Shown here piece by piece: positions 31,683 to 43,876 of a DNA stretch of 64,000 nucleotides (positions are counted from its first letter, which is position 1; every line of letters starts with the position of its first letter). The position numbers were made by a program, and so were the translations under genes. The notes beneath the pieces are model-generated. The model had not been told where the DNA came from, searched no databases, and saw only the letters and a list, made by a program, of their open reading frames with translations. Source of the stretch: Cytidiella melzeri (Eukaryota; Basidiomycota; Agaricomycetes; Polyporales; Irpicaceae); contig JABYQR010000163.1 in NCBI GenBank assembly GCA_022592445.1, positions 1-64,000 of the forward strand. The letters run 5' to 3'.

Positions 31683-33289
31683 ATGTCTCTCGAGCCCCAG
31701 CAATCAAGACTTGGGACAACTGATTGCGCAGATGACGAAAAGACCATCCGCGAAGAAGGAGTGGACGCAGACGGTGGCAAGCTCAACAAGACCCTCCGTG
31801 AACAAGTAGCAGTCGACGTCTATCCCGAGAAGCCATTTATCCAAGCGTCGAATGCAAGCAGCATTCAAGTGCCTGGAGAACCTGAATCACGGCATCCTGA
31901 TGTTGGTGAAAATCCCGATGGCGGGTTGAGAGCTTGGTTGGTTGTCTTTGGGGTGAGTCTCAAGTCTCGTCTACTGCTAAATGCCAGTGCGTCTGACCAG
32001 GTGTTCCGAACAGTCGGCACTGGCTACGTTCGCTACGTTCGGGTTCGTGAACGCGTGGGGGGTCAGTGAGACTATCCAACTTCACCTTAGACGCGTCTCA
32101 TCTCAGTTCCAGGTGTTCCAATCCTACTATGAGCAGAATACATTGAGCAACACTTCACCATCAACTATGCAAGTCTTCACTATCATCACCAATTTTGCGC
32201 TAATACATCGATCTCAGAGCGTGGATTGGCTCAATTCAGGTTCGATAGCATTTTCATTTGGTGCCTTGATGAATCTCACATCGCCCCTCAGTATGCTCTT
32301 GTCTTCGTCCCGGGCCTAATCACAGGCCGCATATTCGACATGGGCATCTTCAAGATACCTCTGGCAGTGGCATCGGCATGGCTTGTCATGGCCACATTCC
32401 TGGTGGCGGAGTGTACGACATATTGGCAATTTCTTCTATGCCAGGGTTTTGCTGTAGGGGTAGGCACCTTTTGCGCTCCTCCCATCCGAACCCTCCTTAC
32501 ACCGATTTTCAGCTGGGCTGCGGCGTGATTTTTGGACCCACCCTTGGAGTAATACCCCATTGGTTCTCCAAAAAGAAAGGCATCGCCCTCGGTCTGGTTG
32601 CTTTTGGGTCTAGCATAGGCGGAACTATATTCCCAATAGCTGTTCGTAACCTCATCGCGACCGTAGGGTGAGCCAAAGCTGATACTCGCCTATTGTCCGG
32701 TGTCTGACCGTATTTTCAAGGTTCAAATGGACGATGCGCATTATCGGATTTATCCTGCTTTGCGCGCTCACCGTTAGTAATCTCTGCCTCGCCCGACGAC
32801 TACCTCCGAAACCCAACTCCGGTCCATTCTTCAACTTGCGCGCCTTCAGAAATCCTGCGTACGCCATATACTGCGCGGCCGGATTTACATCCTTCTTGGG
32901 CTTATACACAGCAAGTGGCCTCACTCACCCTTGACTTTCGGTGTTGTACTAATGCCCTGCATCAGGTCTTGACGTACATTGATGCTAGCGCCATATTCGT
33001 TGGCGTCAACGAGGACTTCGCTTTCTACCTTGTGTCCATTGCCAACGCAGGGTCTGGAGTGGGTCGACTTGCGGGGGGATTTGGTGCTGACAAATACGGT
33101 GAGTCCGTCACTCACCGTGTCTTGTCTCATGTTGACATGCTTTGGCTGGATAGGGTCACTCAACTTGATGATTCCCACAACACTCGTCGCTGGCATTCTG
33201 ACATACGTGTGGCCGTTCGTGAAAACGAAAGGCGGACTGTCCGCAATCGGCTTTGTGTACGGGTAAGCTCTTTGATCTCCTCTTTCTCT

Positions 33290-33321
<32 letters not shown>

Positions 33322-33684
33322 TCTTCTGCTCACCATTCAGTTAATACTTAGAATTGCATCGGGTGTGTACGTCGGAATGCTCGCGGCGCCAATCGTCGAG
33401 ATGGGCGAGACGCACGACGTTGGGCTCCGTATGGGAATGTACTTTACCCTCCTCGCGCTCGGGGCTTTGGCCGGTCCCCCGATATCTGGAGCGATTGAGC
33501 AGGCTACGGATGGGTACAGAGCTGTAGGGTACTACGCAGGCAAGTCGGTTGGCTATACCTCGGATGTCCGTTGATATTCATGTGTGTATGAAATGGATTA
33601 ATAGGCTCAGTCGTAGTGGTAGCTGTTATGCTGCTAGTCATCACTCGACATCTCATCATTCGGAGACTCTGGGGTCGGGCTTGA
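31683..33684 (+). CDS. MCT-type (monocarboxylate transporter-like) MFS permease
   Basis: Eleven exons (31683-31952, 32014-32061, 32113-32168, 32218-32239, 32292-32459, 32513-32667, 32721-32910, 32966-33098, 33154-33262, 33352-33539, 33605-33684) give 472 residues. A hydrophilic N-terminus of about 80 residues ends in the family entry motif DGGLRAWLVVFG; TM1 carries FATFGFVNAWGVFQ and YYEQNTLS. GPTLGVIPHWFSKKKGIALG is the conserved loop before the fifth helix, and GVGRLAGGFGADKYG lies between the halves. This is the fungal Mch/MCT-like group; yeast members include a riboflavin transporter, so the substrate is open. Three introns (32169-32217, 32911-32965, 33540-33604) start with GCAAGT. Intron 10 contains a CT microsatellite. 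Confidence 0.87.
33281..33325 (+). repeat. CT microsatellite inside an intron
   Basis: A run of (TTTCTC)n passing into (CT)n lies in the 89-nt intron of the MCT-like gene and accounts for its extra length. It also forms part of a polypyrimidine stretch before the acceptor. Confidence 0.9.
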
Positions 33685-34214
33685 AAACGGTGAAAGACAT
33701 GTTTCCTTTCCTATTTTATTTGGTGCCCATGGGCACCATGGTTGTCGCATTAGCAGTACTAAAGATCTCTAATCATCCATTCATGGCTACCATTCAGCAT
33801 GTCCCTCATGGATTATGGCGTACACGAATTGTACTTTTTCAAGATTCCTGGCTTGTCGGTTTCCTTGCAAGTCACCTTGTTGGTTGAGAATTTTGTATCC
33901 AGAGCCATCGTTGCATTACCGTCGCATACGAAGGAACATGTACAGGAATTTGAGCTGTGCTCACAATAGATACTAGGCCCACTATAGTTAGTGATTCAAG
34001 AAGCTTATATGCCGTGTTCACTGGGCATGAAATCGAGAGCTAGAGCTGGGTCAATAGACCTGAACATGCAAAGGAAGTGCTCTGACTTTTTCGCCAGTAC
34101 AAGCCGTAATCAGGTCGCTATTGTCAACCCAGACTTGGTGAGTAATACAAAGCTACGTATACACAGAATATCACACTATTATTACATAGAAGAAAAAAGA
34201 ACGAAGTTGAGAGC
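33685..34214. other. Convergent intergenic region
   Basis: About 530 bp between the 3' ends of the MCT-like and DUF6534 genes. Only short frames without domains are present. No repeat was noticed. Confidence 0.35.
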
Positions 34215-36448
34215 TCATAGCCGTAAGCCGCTAGAAATGTGCAAAATGCCGCCGTCTGCGAACGAGTTCTCGCCCACCGGAGTAGGTAGCTCTCCCTTGC
34301 TGGAAAGGAAAGGAGGGTCTATGCTGTCAATTTCTACCGCACTCGAACCGATGTCAGTGACACAGTGGATGCTTTTTTCCACATTAATCTGAAGCTGCTA
34401 TATGAGATTGACGAATCAGCGGCGATTCGACAGCTCTTGAAGTTGCGCTACTTACGCTTGTTGAGGGAGGAGGTTCCTTTTGGGTCTGTCGTAGATGGAT
34501 ATTAGTTGAGATCAGTGCTAAGGTGAGGTTAAGAAAAAAAAACACGCACAGCATCGCTGTTACCGCGGCGTAGCGACGCGGAGGTCATCATTGTGGGAAG
34601 ATGCAGATTGTTGCTGTTATCTCGCCAATGTCGTTCACTGTGAGAAGATTTATCCTGTATGTGCCTCCTGGCGTTCAGTCTGTAAAGCGATTCAGGAGCA
34701 TGCACGAAGAGGTCGCAACAGTGTGAGAGTGTGACTTACGTTGCCAGCAAAGAGTTAGCGTACACTAGAGGATAGAGCGCATGAAGGATGGCACTAAGGG
34801 CCAATGAATGACGGAGACGTACTCTTTGAGATGACGAAGTGCAAAGCCAAAAAGATGAAGTTGGTGGGCATCGTCAACCACTGTGCAATTGAAATCGCTC
34901 GAATGCAGTTCAACTGTAGATGGGTTCGATACTTACGCAAATTAACGACGCGAGAACCGATATCCTAAGTAGGAATGTCAGATAAGATTTGAACTGAAGT
35001 AGTGCAGACTCACGACGTGAGCAAGCCATTCTCGATCGCATACAGCATGATAGTGTCGATGATATAATCCATACTATGGCAAGGTTGCGTCAGCGGATTC
35101 GTCGTCGTCTAAACATTGATAGACCTACTTGGAGAATCCAGTGCGACTCTGACTGAGATAGTAGACCAGCGACAGCGTGATCAGGAAGTCGACACAGGCT
35201 GAGATCACGAGGCCCGTAGTGAAAGACCACTGGAGAGGCAGAATTATTATAGGTCAGCCGAGCTCCTCTGGGGGAACTAGACAATGTACGTACCGCTGCA
35301 ACTTCGTGGAACCTGACCCATGTATGTAGACGAGACCTATTATAATCATGACCTTGTGAGCATAGTGTCGCGCACGTAAATCCATTGAGCGACTTACATT
35401 TGAATAACCGTGCCTGAATAGAAAGGAGCAAGGTGTGCTATCAGCATACAAGTGGAAACATTCCAATGATGCAGAGACATACCAAATGCGCTAACTAGCA
35501 CAATCGGCAATGTTGTGGTGAGTTACGATCATTCAACAGCAGAATGTGACTTACGCATCCTCAGGAAGGCAAGGCCCATCTGAGGGGAGTAGCTAAGCGA
35601 ACAAGCCATGCTGAAAGGGCAAATCACCACGTACGATTAAGCCCGTTAACCATACGTTGCTTTTGCTTACTGAAACGTCAATAAGCTACAATCGTACCAG
35701 TATGTAACAATAAGAACGTACGTGTCCATACGCGATGCGCGAAGAAGCTGGAAGATGAGCTGCTCTAAGCTTGAACAGGTCACCCGAAAAAAATGACACG
35801 TACAAGTGAATGATAAACGTGAGAATGCCCTGCGAATGGAATAAACACCGCTACCAGGCAGCTCACTAACACGAACATACCGTTATGGATATCGTGACCT
35901 GCTTCAACTGTCAGCGCCGCAAGCTTTGTGCTAAGGAATATGACAAGCACTCACACTGACGGACCTATGACACAGCGCGAATCAGATAAGACAAAATGGG
36001 AGAGCTTGAAATTCGATGCATACCAGTTAATGCCTGGAGCAACCTTCGTGTTATTGAATCCATCAATAAGGTAATACCAGACCGTCGTCACGACGAAAGT
36101 CGAGTGTAGGAAGTCAAGAAACCTTGATAATGTTGCCTCAGTGTATCTCCGTCAGAATTGTGAGTTTGATTGTCGGCTTACCACAGCGCTGCAACCTAAG
36201 GTATGGGAATGTCAGCGACTATCAAATGAGCAAGCCTGTGAGTTACCAGGGCCTTTACCCTCCATCTATCCTTGTAAAAGGAACGAAAATACAGGAAACA
36301 TTGTGTGCACACAATACCCGAGAAACTACGGTAAAGGGGGGTTAGGGCGTCTAACAATCGGAGCACACGCATAGCTACAAAGTGCTCACAATACTGCAAG
36401 CAGCCCTCCAATAAGCAGAGCCCCGTAGGTCGAGCTGACCTGAGTCAT
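34215..36448 (-). CDS. DUF6534-type multi-pass membrane protein
   Basis: The ATG at 36448 opens MTQVSSTYGALLIGGLLAVL, the typical first segment of the DUF6534 family, which is expanded in Agaricomycetes and predicted to have seven helices. A later exon near 36118-36020 reads RFLDFLHSTFVVTTVWYYLI, the second family signature. Further short exons supply VTISIT, GILTFIIHL and SSSSFFAHRVW pieces. The last exon begins INVEKSIHCV and is Ser/Pro-rich, stopping at 34215. The gene is split into many short exons by about 50-120 nt introns, and I did not fix every junction, so integrity is unproven. A long first intron (about 36185-36390) is possible. Function of the family is unknown; receptor-like and transporter roles have both been suggested for its topology. 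Confidence 0.7.
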
Positions 36449-37399
36449 CGCTGCAGTGGAAGATGGGAGTTGAAGAGACAGAAACGCGAAACTCGTGCAT
36501 AACACGCCGACTAGAGACAATAAATAGCTGTCTATAGTCCGGATACTAATCCGCGGAGGACATCCGCTAGACTAATCGCCAGACAGAGAGGCGTCAGCTG
36601 CCTCGTCCGTCAAGGTTTGCTCCCGGCGTAGCACGGGCTTTGCTGGAAATTCTTAGTTTAGCTTCAACCACGAGTTGCATGTCGTAGTTGGTAGTAGCAG
36701 TGTGCGAGTTTTGAGTGGAAGATCGCTGCTGAAACACCTGTAGGTAAAAAAAAAATAGAGTGACGGAGGGACTAAAAAGATCAAGTTCAACTTACTTTGT
36801 TTCAGGACTGAATCCTTCCCACAACTTGTATGTCACAGCGCAGAGTTCAACGAATGCGATATGCTTACGTAATCTGATCCCGCCTCTGACCACATCCGGC
36901 AATACGCGCCTTGCTCCTCACTGCCAGTACCAGCGAGCTCACGGTACGCTTATGTTGTGCAAACAACTCTACACCGCAGTTCTGCAACGTGTTGGGTCAC
37001 CTGTAGGTGATCACATGCCAAACTGAATGCTACCAGGGTTGATTTGGCCGAGTGACTGTCCAGACTGAGTCTAGTCAGCTCAACTGTCGACATACTATGG
37101 ACACGGTCGCCTACAAAATGGCAAGCCTCAGCCGCGACTGCGCCGGTATGTACTGTATCCTGCACTGCCCACTTGCTCGCTGCCCATCCCGACGCAGACT
37201 ACTGGCCAGTGCGGAGAGGAATTGACCCTAAATCCCACCGATCAAGCGACGTTGCTTAACTGGTGCGAGCCGCGACGGATGCCTAGGGCAGCTTCTCCCC
37301 CCTCCTTTCTCTCTTAACCCGACCATCGAACGGCAAAGTTCTCCTTTTACCCTTCCAAACCCCACCTCACCCCTTGCGCAGCTGTCGCTTGCTGCAGCC
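36449..37399. other. Intergenic region with divergent promoters
   Basis: About 950 bp between the DUF6534 gene (minus) and the surface-protein gene (plus). A short poly-A run lies at about 36748-36757. The last 150 bp before 37400 are pyrimidine-rich (CCCCCCTCC, CTTTCTCTC), which is common upstream of fungal starts. No gene is supported here. Confidence 0.35.
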
Positions 37400-38775
37400 A
37401 TGTCAGTATGTGTGACGACCCCAACCGCCACCCAGTTCGGCACTGTCACCACGAATAGCCTCTCAACGACAGCTTCAGCAAGTGAAACGACACTTCCCGC
37501 CTCTGTCACCACCATCGAATCAACAGTATGTACAACCTTGTCCGCAGGAGTGACCGGAGATTGCGTTACCTCAGAGATAGTCAGTACTATCAGCCCAGGT
37601 GAGTAGCGAATATTTTAGTTCAGGTGATAGTTCAACTTAAGTTCAAACGATCGTAGCGCAAGTTATCACGACTCAGATACCAGTCGTCGTAACCGTCCCT
37701 GTTACTCTCACGACACCAATCGCGACTCTGTTTGGCACCACCTGTTCTGGTGGTAGTATTAGCAGTATTAGCAGTAGTGTTACGCCGCCGCCTGTAAGCA
37801 GCTCAAGCATACCCCAAAGCTCTACCTCCACTCTCCCTCCCACAACCTCGGATACCGTAATCCAATCATCGTCTACTCTCCCGGGTGGCTCTGTTGTTGT
37901 TGTCTCCAGCACATCGACGACTGTGATAACACCGACGACTGTGGTGCCCGTGTCCGGCAAAGGAGGCTCTCCGACGAACCTTGGTGCCATAATCGGAGGC
38001 GTTGTTGGTGGCGTAGCTCTCATCGCTGCCATATTGCTTCTTGTACTGTTCTGCCTGTGAGTGGCTAGGTTTGCTTGTGTGGTCACCCATCTTTACATAT
38101 AATCATAGTCGAAAGCGGCATAAAAACCGTGACGACGATTTCGACCATACGGACGGCAAGATTAATCCGTTCCCTATCCGGCTTCACAAGAATTCAGGGA
38201 AAGGTGGCTCGGGTGGAATGACAATAGACGACCCGAATCCATTTGACCCATACGCAGGCGCTACTCCCGCCGCCGCCGCATCTCAAGACGGCACCGCTGT
38301 CAGTGGTGCAGCAGCGTCTTTACCCGCAACATCAAGTGTCCGACGACGTACAGGGACGATGTCAGATTCCTTCCCCAACCCGTACAATGCCGTACCCTCC
38401 TCAACGGACGAATACCATCGAGCCGGTTCTCCACCTGCCCCCGCCAGTGACTCGAGTGTGGTGAGCGAGTCCGTGTACAGCCAACAATCCCGCCGACCGC
38501 TACATGTTGCCAATCCTTCTGGTTATCCTCCAATAGGAGATATACAGCACTCCCGCCAGCCCCCTCGTATGCCCTTGCCACTCATGGAAGAATCCGAGCC
38601 TTCTGTATACGCACCAACGTCAGTTGGGGAGCCCACTAGCCCTCATGCTGGTACATCGTCCGCGCCATTTGTTCATCAAGATGCCGGCCCAGGTCCACGT
38701 AGGACTAAAGCTGCAGAAGCGCGGAGCGACGCTGTTCATGAACAGGTCGAAGCACCTCCTGCGTACGAGGCGTAG
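37400..38775 (+). CDS. Single-pass Ser/Thr-rich surface protein, Mid2/WSC-like layout
   Basis: Three exons (37400-37598, 37657-38056, 38109-38775) give 421 residues. The extracellular part (about residues 1-185) is extremely rich in Ser, Thr, Val and Pro and should be heavily O-mannosylated. It is followed by a GAIIGGVVGGVALIAAILLL membrane helix, a CLRKRHKN stop-transfer stretch and a Pro/Ser-rich cytoplasmic tail ending APPAYEA. This arrangement matches Mid2-like and other stress-sensor or mucin-like proteins of basidiomycetes. I see no classical signal peptide, no WSC cysteine pattern and no enzyme domain. The second intron falls exactly after the membrane helix. A role in wall sensing is inferred from layout only. 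Confidence 0.75.
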
Positions 38776-39268
38776 CCGGGACTATTTGGACATTCTCCTT
38801 CATTTATAGCATCGTGTTTTCTTTTTATGGACTTTGACCCCTTCGGATGTATAATGACATTCCCAATTGCCCATCTCTTCACGTTCTGTTTGTTATACGG
38901 TCGTCTGCATGTTTGTACTCTATCGTTTAATTTTCGATCAATGTCACGAGTAAGCTTGAGTGCCTTGATCAAACTCTCTTGAACCAAGAAAAGTTATGCA
39001 CAGAGAATACGTTAACAGGCGGGTTTATTAGAGAGGTCTACTGTACATGCACAGCTTATTACCCTGAGATAAAGCTACATCTGCTATATGAACAAAGAAT
39101 ATCGCTAAGAGCTCGCAGAGTCTGGTGTGTGAGTGTGATTGTCCATCAGCGTGTAAAAATACATGAAAGCGTCCGGAGATTTAGCATGGCGAAAGAGCGT
39201 TAGGTGTGGTGTAGTAGAGCCTGGTGTGGGCAGCGTTCTGTACGTCGTGTTGTTATGTGGAAGCGTCT
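38776..39268. other. Convergent intergenic region
   Basis: About 490 bp between the 3' ends of the surface-protein and DUF7598 genes. No ORF with a domain and no repeat was seen. Confidence 0.35.
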
Positions 39269-40257
39269 CTAGATAGCGTAGTTGCTGGACTTGAATCTAG
39301 GCTCTGGCGTACCAGTACGAGAGCCCCCGGGTTGTTCTGTTCGGGGAGGTGGTGCTGCATAGCGAGGAAGGGTCTCGAGAGGCTTTGAGATCAAGAAGCC
39401 TGTGTACAAACCATAAGTACACAATCTTGACGACGGATGGTGCTGGGACGTACCTTTCAACCCTGCCTTTTTCTCGCCCGCAGAACCGAACCCGTATCCA
39501 GCGGTCTTGTCCTCACGAGAAGGCTTTTCGCCGTTTCCGCTGAACAGCGAAGATATGAAGCCCGACTGTGGCCTCGCGAATGCCGGACGGAGATCGTGCG
39601 TGGTAGGGAGAACGCCCTTGGCTTCTGCGCGCCACGAGGTTATGGAACGCTTGCTCTTGGCACGTTCGCGGAAGATGAGGCCGAGGAGCATGTTGAGGCA
39701 TCCCAACGCGAAGAGGAAGAAGGCTGCGACGAGGGTGAAGTCGTCGACGTGATGTGACAGGATGGTGGCTCCGATGAGACATTGGAATATGCCGAGAGGA
39801 CCGAGGCCAAAGTTTTCGCCCAGGACTGGGAAGAAACGGTCGAAGAACGCGGCTGGCCAGCCAAGCTCAGAGAAGATGAGGACGATAATCTGGAAGATGA
39901 TGAGGAGACGGTTGACGACGGCCCAGAAGACACCTGCAGGCTGGTTAGGTACTGTGCTGTTCCTGCAGAGTCCGCAAGTGTTAGGAAACCAGGAAGGTCC
40001 TGAAGACGCGCAGGACACGTACTCGATGTATTCGCAGTCTGTGAGATCGGCGTCGCTTGAGTCCTTCATAAAGCGATTGACGGCCTGAATATCGTTGACG
40101 AGCACAAAGATGCTGCTCGCAAACACCAAGAGCATCGCAATAATGCTGAGTGCGCGTATGCCGTTAAGGCCGATGAAAATATCTGTCGACAACGATGAGA
40201 AGCTTGTCCAACATGTGTCAAAGAGACAATCGACTTACAAGCACGTGGAGGAAGCAT
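39269..40257 (-). CDS. DUF7598-like four-helix membrane protein
   Basis: Three exons (40257-40239, 40182-39454, 39399-39269) give 292 residues. The start MLPPRAYIFIGLNGIRALSI leads into the first helix. Hydrophobic segments lie near residues 15-38, 90-115, 123-145 and 150-175, with a Cys-rich loop between the first two (CEYIEYVSCAS...CGLC) that should be luminal or extracellular. The tail from about residue 185 is basic and disordered. I associate this pattern with the Agaricomycete DUF7598 family, of unknown function. The first coding exon is 19 nt. Introns are GT-AG, 56 and 54 nt. The gene lies convergent to the surface protein. Confidence 0.75.
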
Positions 40258-41748
40258 TGCTAGTATCGTGGAATGGGTTTTGCTGGCTAGACGTTATAAA
40301 AGACGTTGTGTAATGAGGTGTCTAGGGAGTGAGTGGAAGGCGGAGAGGTGGCCCAGCACCAAGAGAAAAAAGTGGAAAGGGAGAGAAGATGGGGGCAGGA
40401 GACGATGCCTGAGCTTAAAGATATAGGAACTGGAAGCCATTATCCTTCTGCCCTTTTTATCAGAACTGAGACCCGTTGCACAATCGTTGTTATTGTGTTC
40501 CTTCGACCATTGTCGCGAGCCCTTTTTTGCAAGGTAAAAGAACAATAGCGCGGGAAGGCGCTGTCACATTGTGTCACAGATGGTGTGACCGTACGCATCG
40601 AATACTCCGGACGATTGTGACATCAACGACAGCCCGTTAGCCGGTAATTATGAGCGTTGAACGTCGAACCACTGCACTGACTATGTGCGTCGTCACGCAA
40701 TGACTACACTGCAACAGATAGCTGCCTCCAATCACGTCTGAGGTGTTGTGTGGTGGGATGGCCTGGTGCTTTCAACGGTGGGATAGGATTCTGGGCCTGG
40801 TGGGTCGTGGTCTGTGGCTGTTCTCTGGTGAGATCGACACTCTCCGCTACGTCACATGTACAAGCGTGACGGTGTCAATGGCTACCGGCAGGGAGAGCAC
40901 CCTGGAATACTCATCAAGAGGGTATATTAAGCACCAGACATTGCTCAACCCTCTCAAGGCAGGACATCCAATTTTTTTGAGGATATAACGACTGGGATTT
41001 TTGGGCCAAGGTTTAATGTTTTGAGAGAACATAACAGCCCTTGGAGGACCAGTTTTGGTAGGGAACTTCAATCTTTTGCTGGCAGGTCAACCACCAATTT
41101 ATAGGATGTGCCAGCACTGAACAACCCTATTATCTGAACACTTATAGCTTTTCACTGGAAAATAGGTGTACAGCTGTCTTGCATGGCGTACATGTGAGCC
41201 TTGCCACCTGAACATCCACCAAGCTTGTGACATGCAAGTGCAGGTATACTACCATGTACAAGCTAGCAATACTGTATCTGCAGTTTATCTCTGAAATCAC
41301 AGAGGATGGAAAGTTGTGAGGCAAATCTTTGGACATGTTGACTCACCAGATTTTAACAGTAAATTTGCTTGCAATAGCCCCACCACTGTTAAATTGGATT
41401 GAGCTTGCATTGGAATTCTGAAAGAAGTAAGCAGCCGACACCTTCTGTCTTGCATTGAAGCTCAAGAAGGAACTTTGCATTTGTAAAGTCTGGCTGATTA
41501 AAGACAAGGCAACAACAGCAGCATGGATTGGCTGAGTAGGATTGCAACTGTGCAAGACCATTCAGAGGTGCGGGAAATTGAAATTTTGGACATTGTGCAC
41601 ATAGCTGATGTGCATTCTTGTAGCCACACTTGGTGAGATTATATGCCATTCCTTTGAATGCACCATAACATGCAGGGTCAGGTTGTCCAACAAGAAATGA
41701 ATGGAACTGTCTGACAGAAGTTCATCTGTCATCAGACAGTAATCCTTG
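40258..41748. other. Intergenic, repeat-derived sequence without intact gene
   Basis: About 1.5 kb. On the minus strand several short frames (41343-41876) read Cys-rich pieces such as CNPTQPIHAAVVALSL, interrupted by stops. They overlap the inverted repeat that follows and look like decayed coding sequence. No family was recognised. The proximal 300 bp may serve as the DUF7598 promoter. Confidence 0.3.
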
Positions 41749-42207
41749 TCTGATGCTTCTAAGATGCTACAAAGGTGAGAAATGGCGGAATTGACATGCT
41801 CCCAAGCACATATCTGCCTGTGGAGGTCCCTACAGGCTGGGGGACTGTAGAATTCATTCAGAATAATGTTTAACATACATAATTCAGTATGTGCAGTATT
41901 TTATTTGAAGGGGATTGAAGCCCTACAGCCCCAGATACATGAAAAAGCCGTCAGGAAGACCAGGAGGACCCGGCACAAAGCTTCTTGAAACCAGCTTTGC
42001 TCTCGGGTCATTTTCATGTATCTGGGGCTGTAGTGCTTCAATCCCCTTCAAATAAAATATTGTACATACTGAATCATGTATGTTAAACATTATTCTGAAT
42101 GATATCTACAGTTTCCCAGCCTGTAGGGACCTCCACAGGCAGATATGCGCTTGGGAGTATGTCAATTCCGCCTTTTCTCACCTTTGTAGCATCTTAGAAG
42201 CATCAGA
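41749..42207. repeat. Hairpin-type inverted repeat, two arms of about 197 bp
   Basis: The left arm 41749-41945 is nearly the reverse complement of 42011-42207, with a 65-bp spacer. The inner edges are CAGCCCCAGATACATGAAAA and its complement; the outer edges are TCTGATGCTTCT and its complement. As a result both arms encode the same peptide (ACRDLHRQICAWE) in opposite directions. No terminal duplication was found. It could be a foldback element, a partial inverted duplication, or a source of hairpin RNA. Confidence 0.85.
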
Positions 42208-43372
42208 ATTAGCGGCGGGGAAGATAAAATACCTTGTACTATTGCTTTTTAGGGTGCTATAAATGACTGAATAGGTGCACCAAGCCTGCGCTCCATGATT
42301 ACACAGTGGGAGGGCGCTTTGTACCTTTTGGGAGGCAGGAGGGGAGCAGGTGCACTACAATCGGCCCAACTGCTATTACGCCAATCAGGCACATTATTTT
42401 ATGTCAATATACATGGGAAAACACTTATAATTAAGTGTGCAATTTATTGTACAAGATGATCCCATGTGTGGCCACCCATCTCCACTCTCCACCATGTTCA
42501 ATGCATAGCACCTTCTCCTTTGTCTCAAATAACATGGTTTCTTCACCAATTCTTCGCATATGTATCCAAAATAATTGAACAAAGCCACTAGACGTTAGGA
42601 ACAGTACATGTATATACAGAGGGCCAGACACCCCTGTGGCCACTACAGATCTGGCTACAGTGAGAGATCTATCAAGTAATTATTGAATCGGACTTCATAA
42701 TCGTATTCTACACTTGATTACTCTATATAGCCAAAAATAACTAAGTGAATCGAAGGGGAAGCCATGGAATTATATTATACAGCGCTCATTGTTGTAGACA
42801 GTGAGCGCGGGAGCGGGGACATTGCCAGAGATAATCCGTGTGTCATTCGCCTCGCCTTTTCCCTTTCATCACTCCTGTCTCACTATCATTGTTCGCTGTC
42901 CTTGCCGCTTCTGCTTGAAATGTTTTATTCACAGGTAATTCCCTTATATATACAAAACATTCCTACTCCCTACCCCTAATGCAATAGTATTACCTTTCGT
43001 TTGCTAGTAGCTCTTCTCTCTGTGTCCCCAACCATGATTTTTGCCACAAGTACCATTACTACTGCAACTTGAAGCACTGATACCACAGCAGTTGACAATG
43101 ACTACACAAATGATCATACCAACTGCCACCACTACATTCTACCACCTCTCAAGGTAACCCCAAACCCTTTCCAACCTTGAGCTTCAAGCTGCATTCATTA
43201 AGCCTCCACAATATGAGCTCTTCCTTTGTTATCTCTCTTGTCAGTGGATCTGTCTGCTGGCTGAGCCTCTAGAACTGCCACTACTATTGGGCCTGTTCTC
43301 TCCCACATCTTAATGCTCAATATAATGCATGTGTCACATGTGTAATTTCCCAGTGTGTAAACAATATTATTG
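42208..43372. other. Intergenic, possible old retroelement debris
   Basis: About 1.2 kb. From 42764 to 43350 the sequence has a CTTATATATAC stretch (about 42951) and then MIFATSTITTAT with early stops near 43034, which might be the leader and start of a decayed retroelement. No LTR pair or domain was found, so this stays unassigned. Confidence 0.3.
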
Positions 43373-43656
43373 TCATGCCCGCGGACTGAGCAGGTGTCTG
43401 ACCTGTTCTACAAATAACTCCATGGAGATCTCTTCATTCTGAGTAAATACATAATTGTCATTGAATGGCAAACCCTGCTTCTTTTTCAACAATTCCACAT
43501 ATTTCTCTGGGTTTTTCACCAACAGCAGGTGCAGGGGATTGAAGATTGCTTGCCCCTTTTTCAAGTCTGCTTCGACAAATTGCATCATGGCAAACTCTTG
43601 TTCTGATGTAAACCCATCACTTGGAAGAAACCAACCATTCTTAGCCAGAGCAGGGT

Positions 43657-43661
43657 CATCA
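43657..43661. repeat. Copia target-site duplication, left copy
   Basis: CATCA, matched exactly at 48822-48826 outside the other LTR. Confidence 0.9.
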
Positions 43662-43876
43662 TGTCAGAATAAACAGTCTGGCACAGGGTAAGCAATAGAT
43701 AGAATTGTTTGAGCATAGGCAGCGTACCTGGCACAGGGTAAGCAATAGATGCTGACCCCTGTGCCGGTCGTGGCCCTTTTATACATTTGATGCGGATGTC
43801 CGTGTATGGTAACCGCCATCACCGAGCCCTCCGCCTCTTTCCTAATCCGTCTCCTTAGGCGGGTCATCACTTGACA
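43662..43876 (-). repeat. 3' LTR of copia element
   Basis: 215 bp, apparently identical to 48607-48821. It contains two copies of TGGCACAGGGTAAGCAATAG about 60 bp apart. Confidence 0.95.

Noticed and set aside
31953..32013. Apparent frameshift at the first intron of the MCT-like gene
   Set aside because: The nearer acceptor gives the wrong frame, but the acceptor GAACAG ending at 32013 joins VVFG to SALATFATFG in phase.
37673..38086. 137-codon minus-strand frame rich in Thr/Val
   Set aside because: Antisense shadow of the Ser/Thr-rich ectodomain of the surface protein.
42764..43372. Possible second copia leader and gag start
   Set aside because: There is a TATA-like stretch and an ATG, but stops follow at once and no LTR partner or primer site was found. 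Evidence too thin for a feature call beyond the intergenic note.
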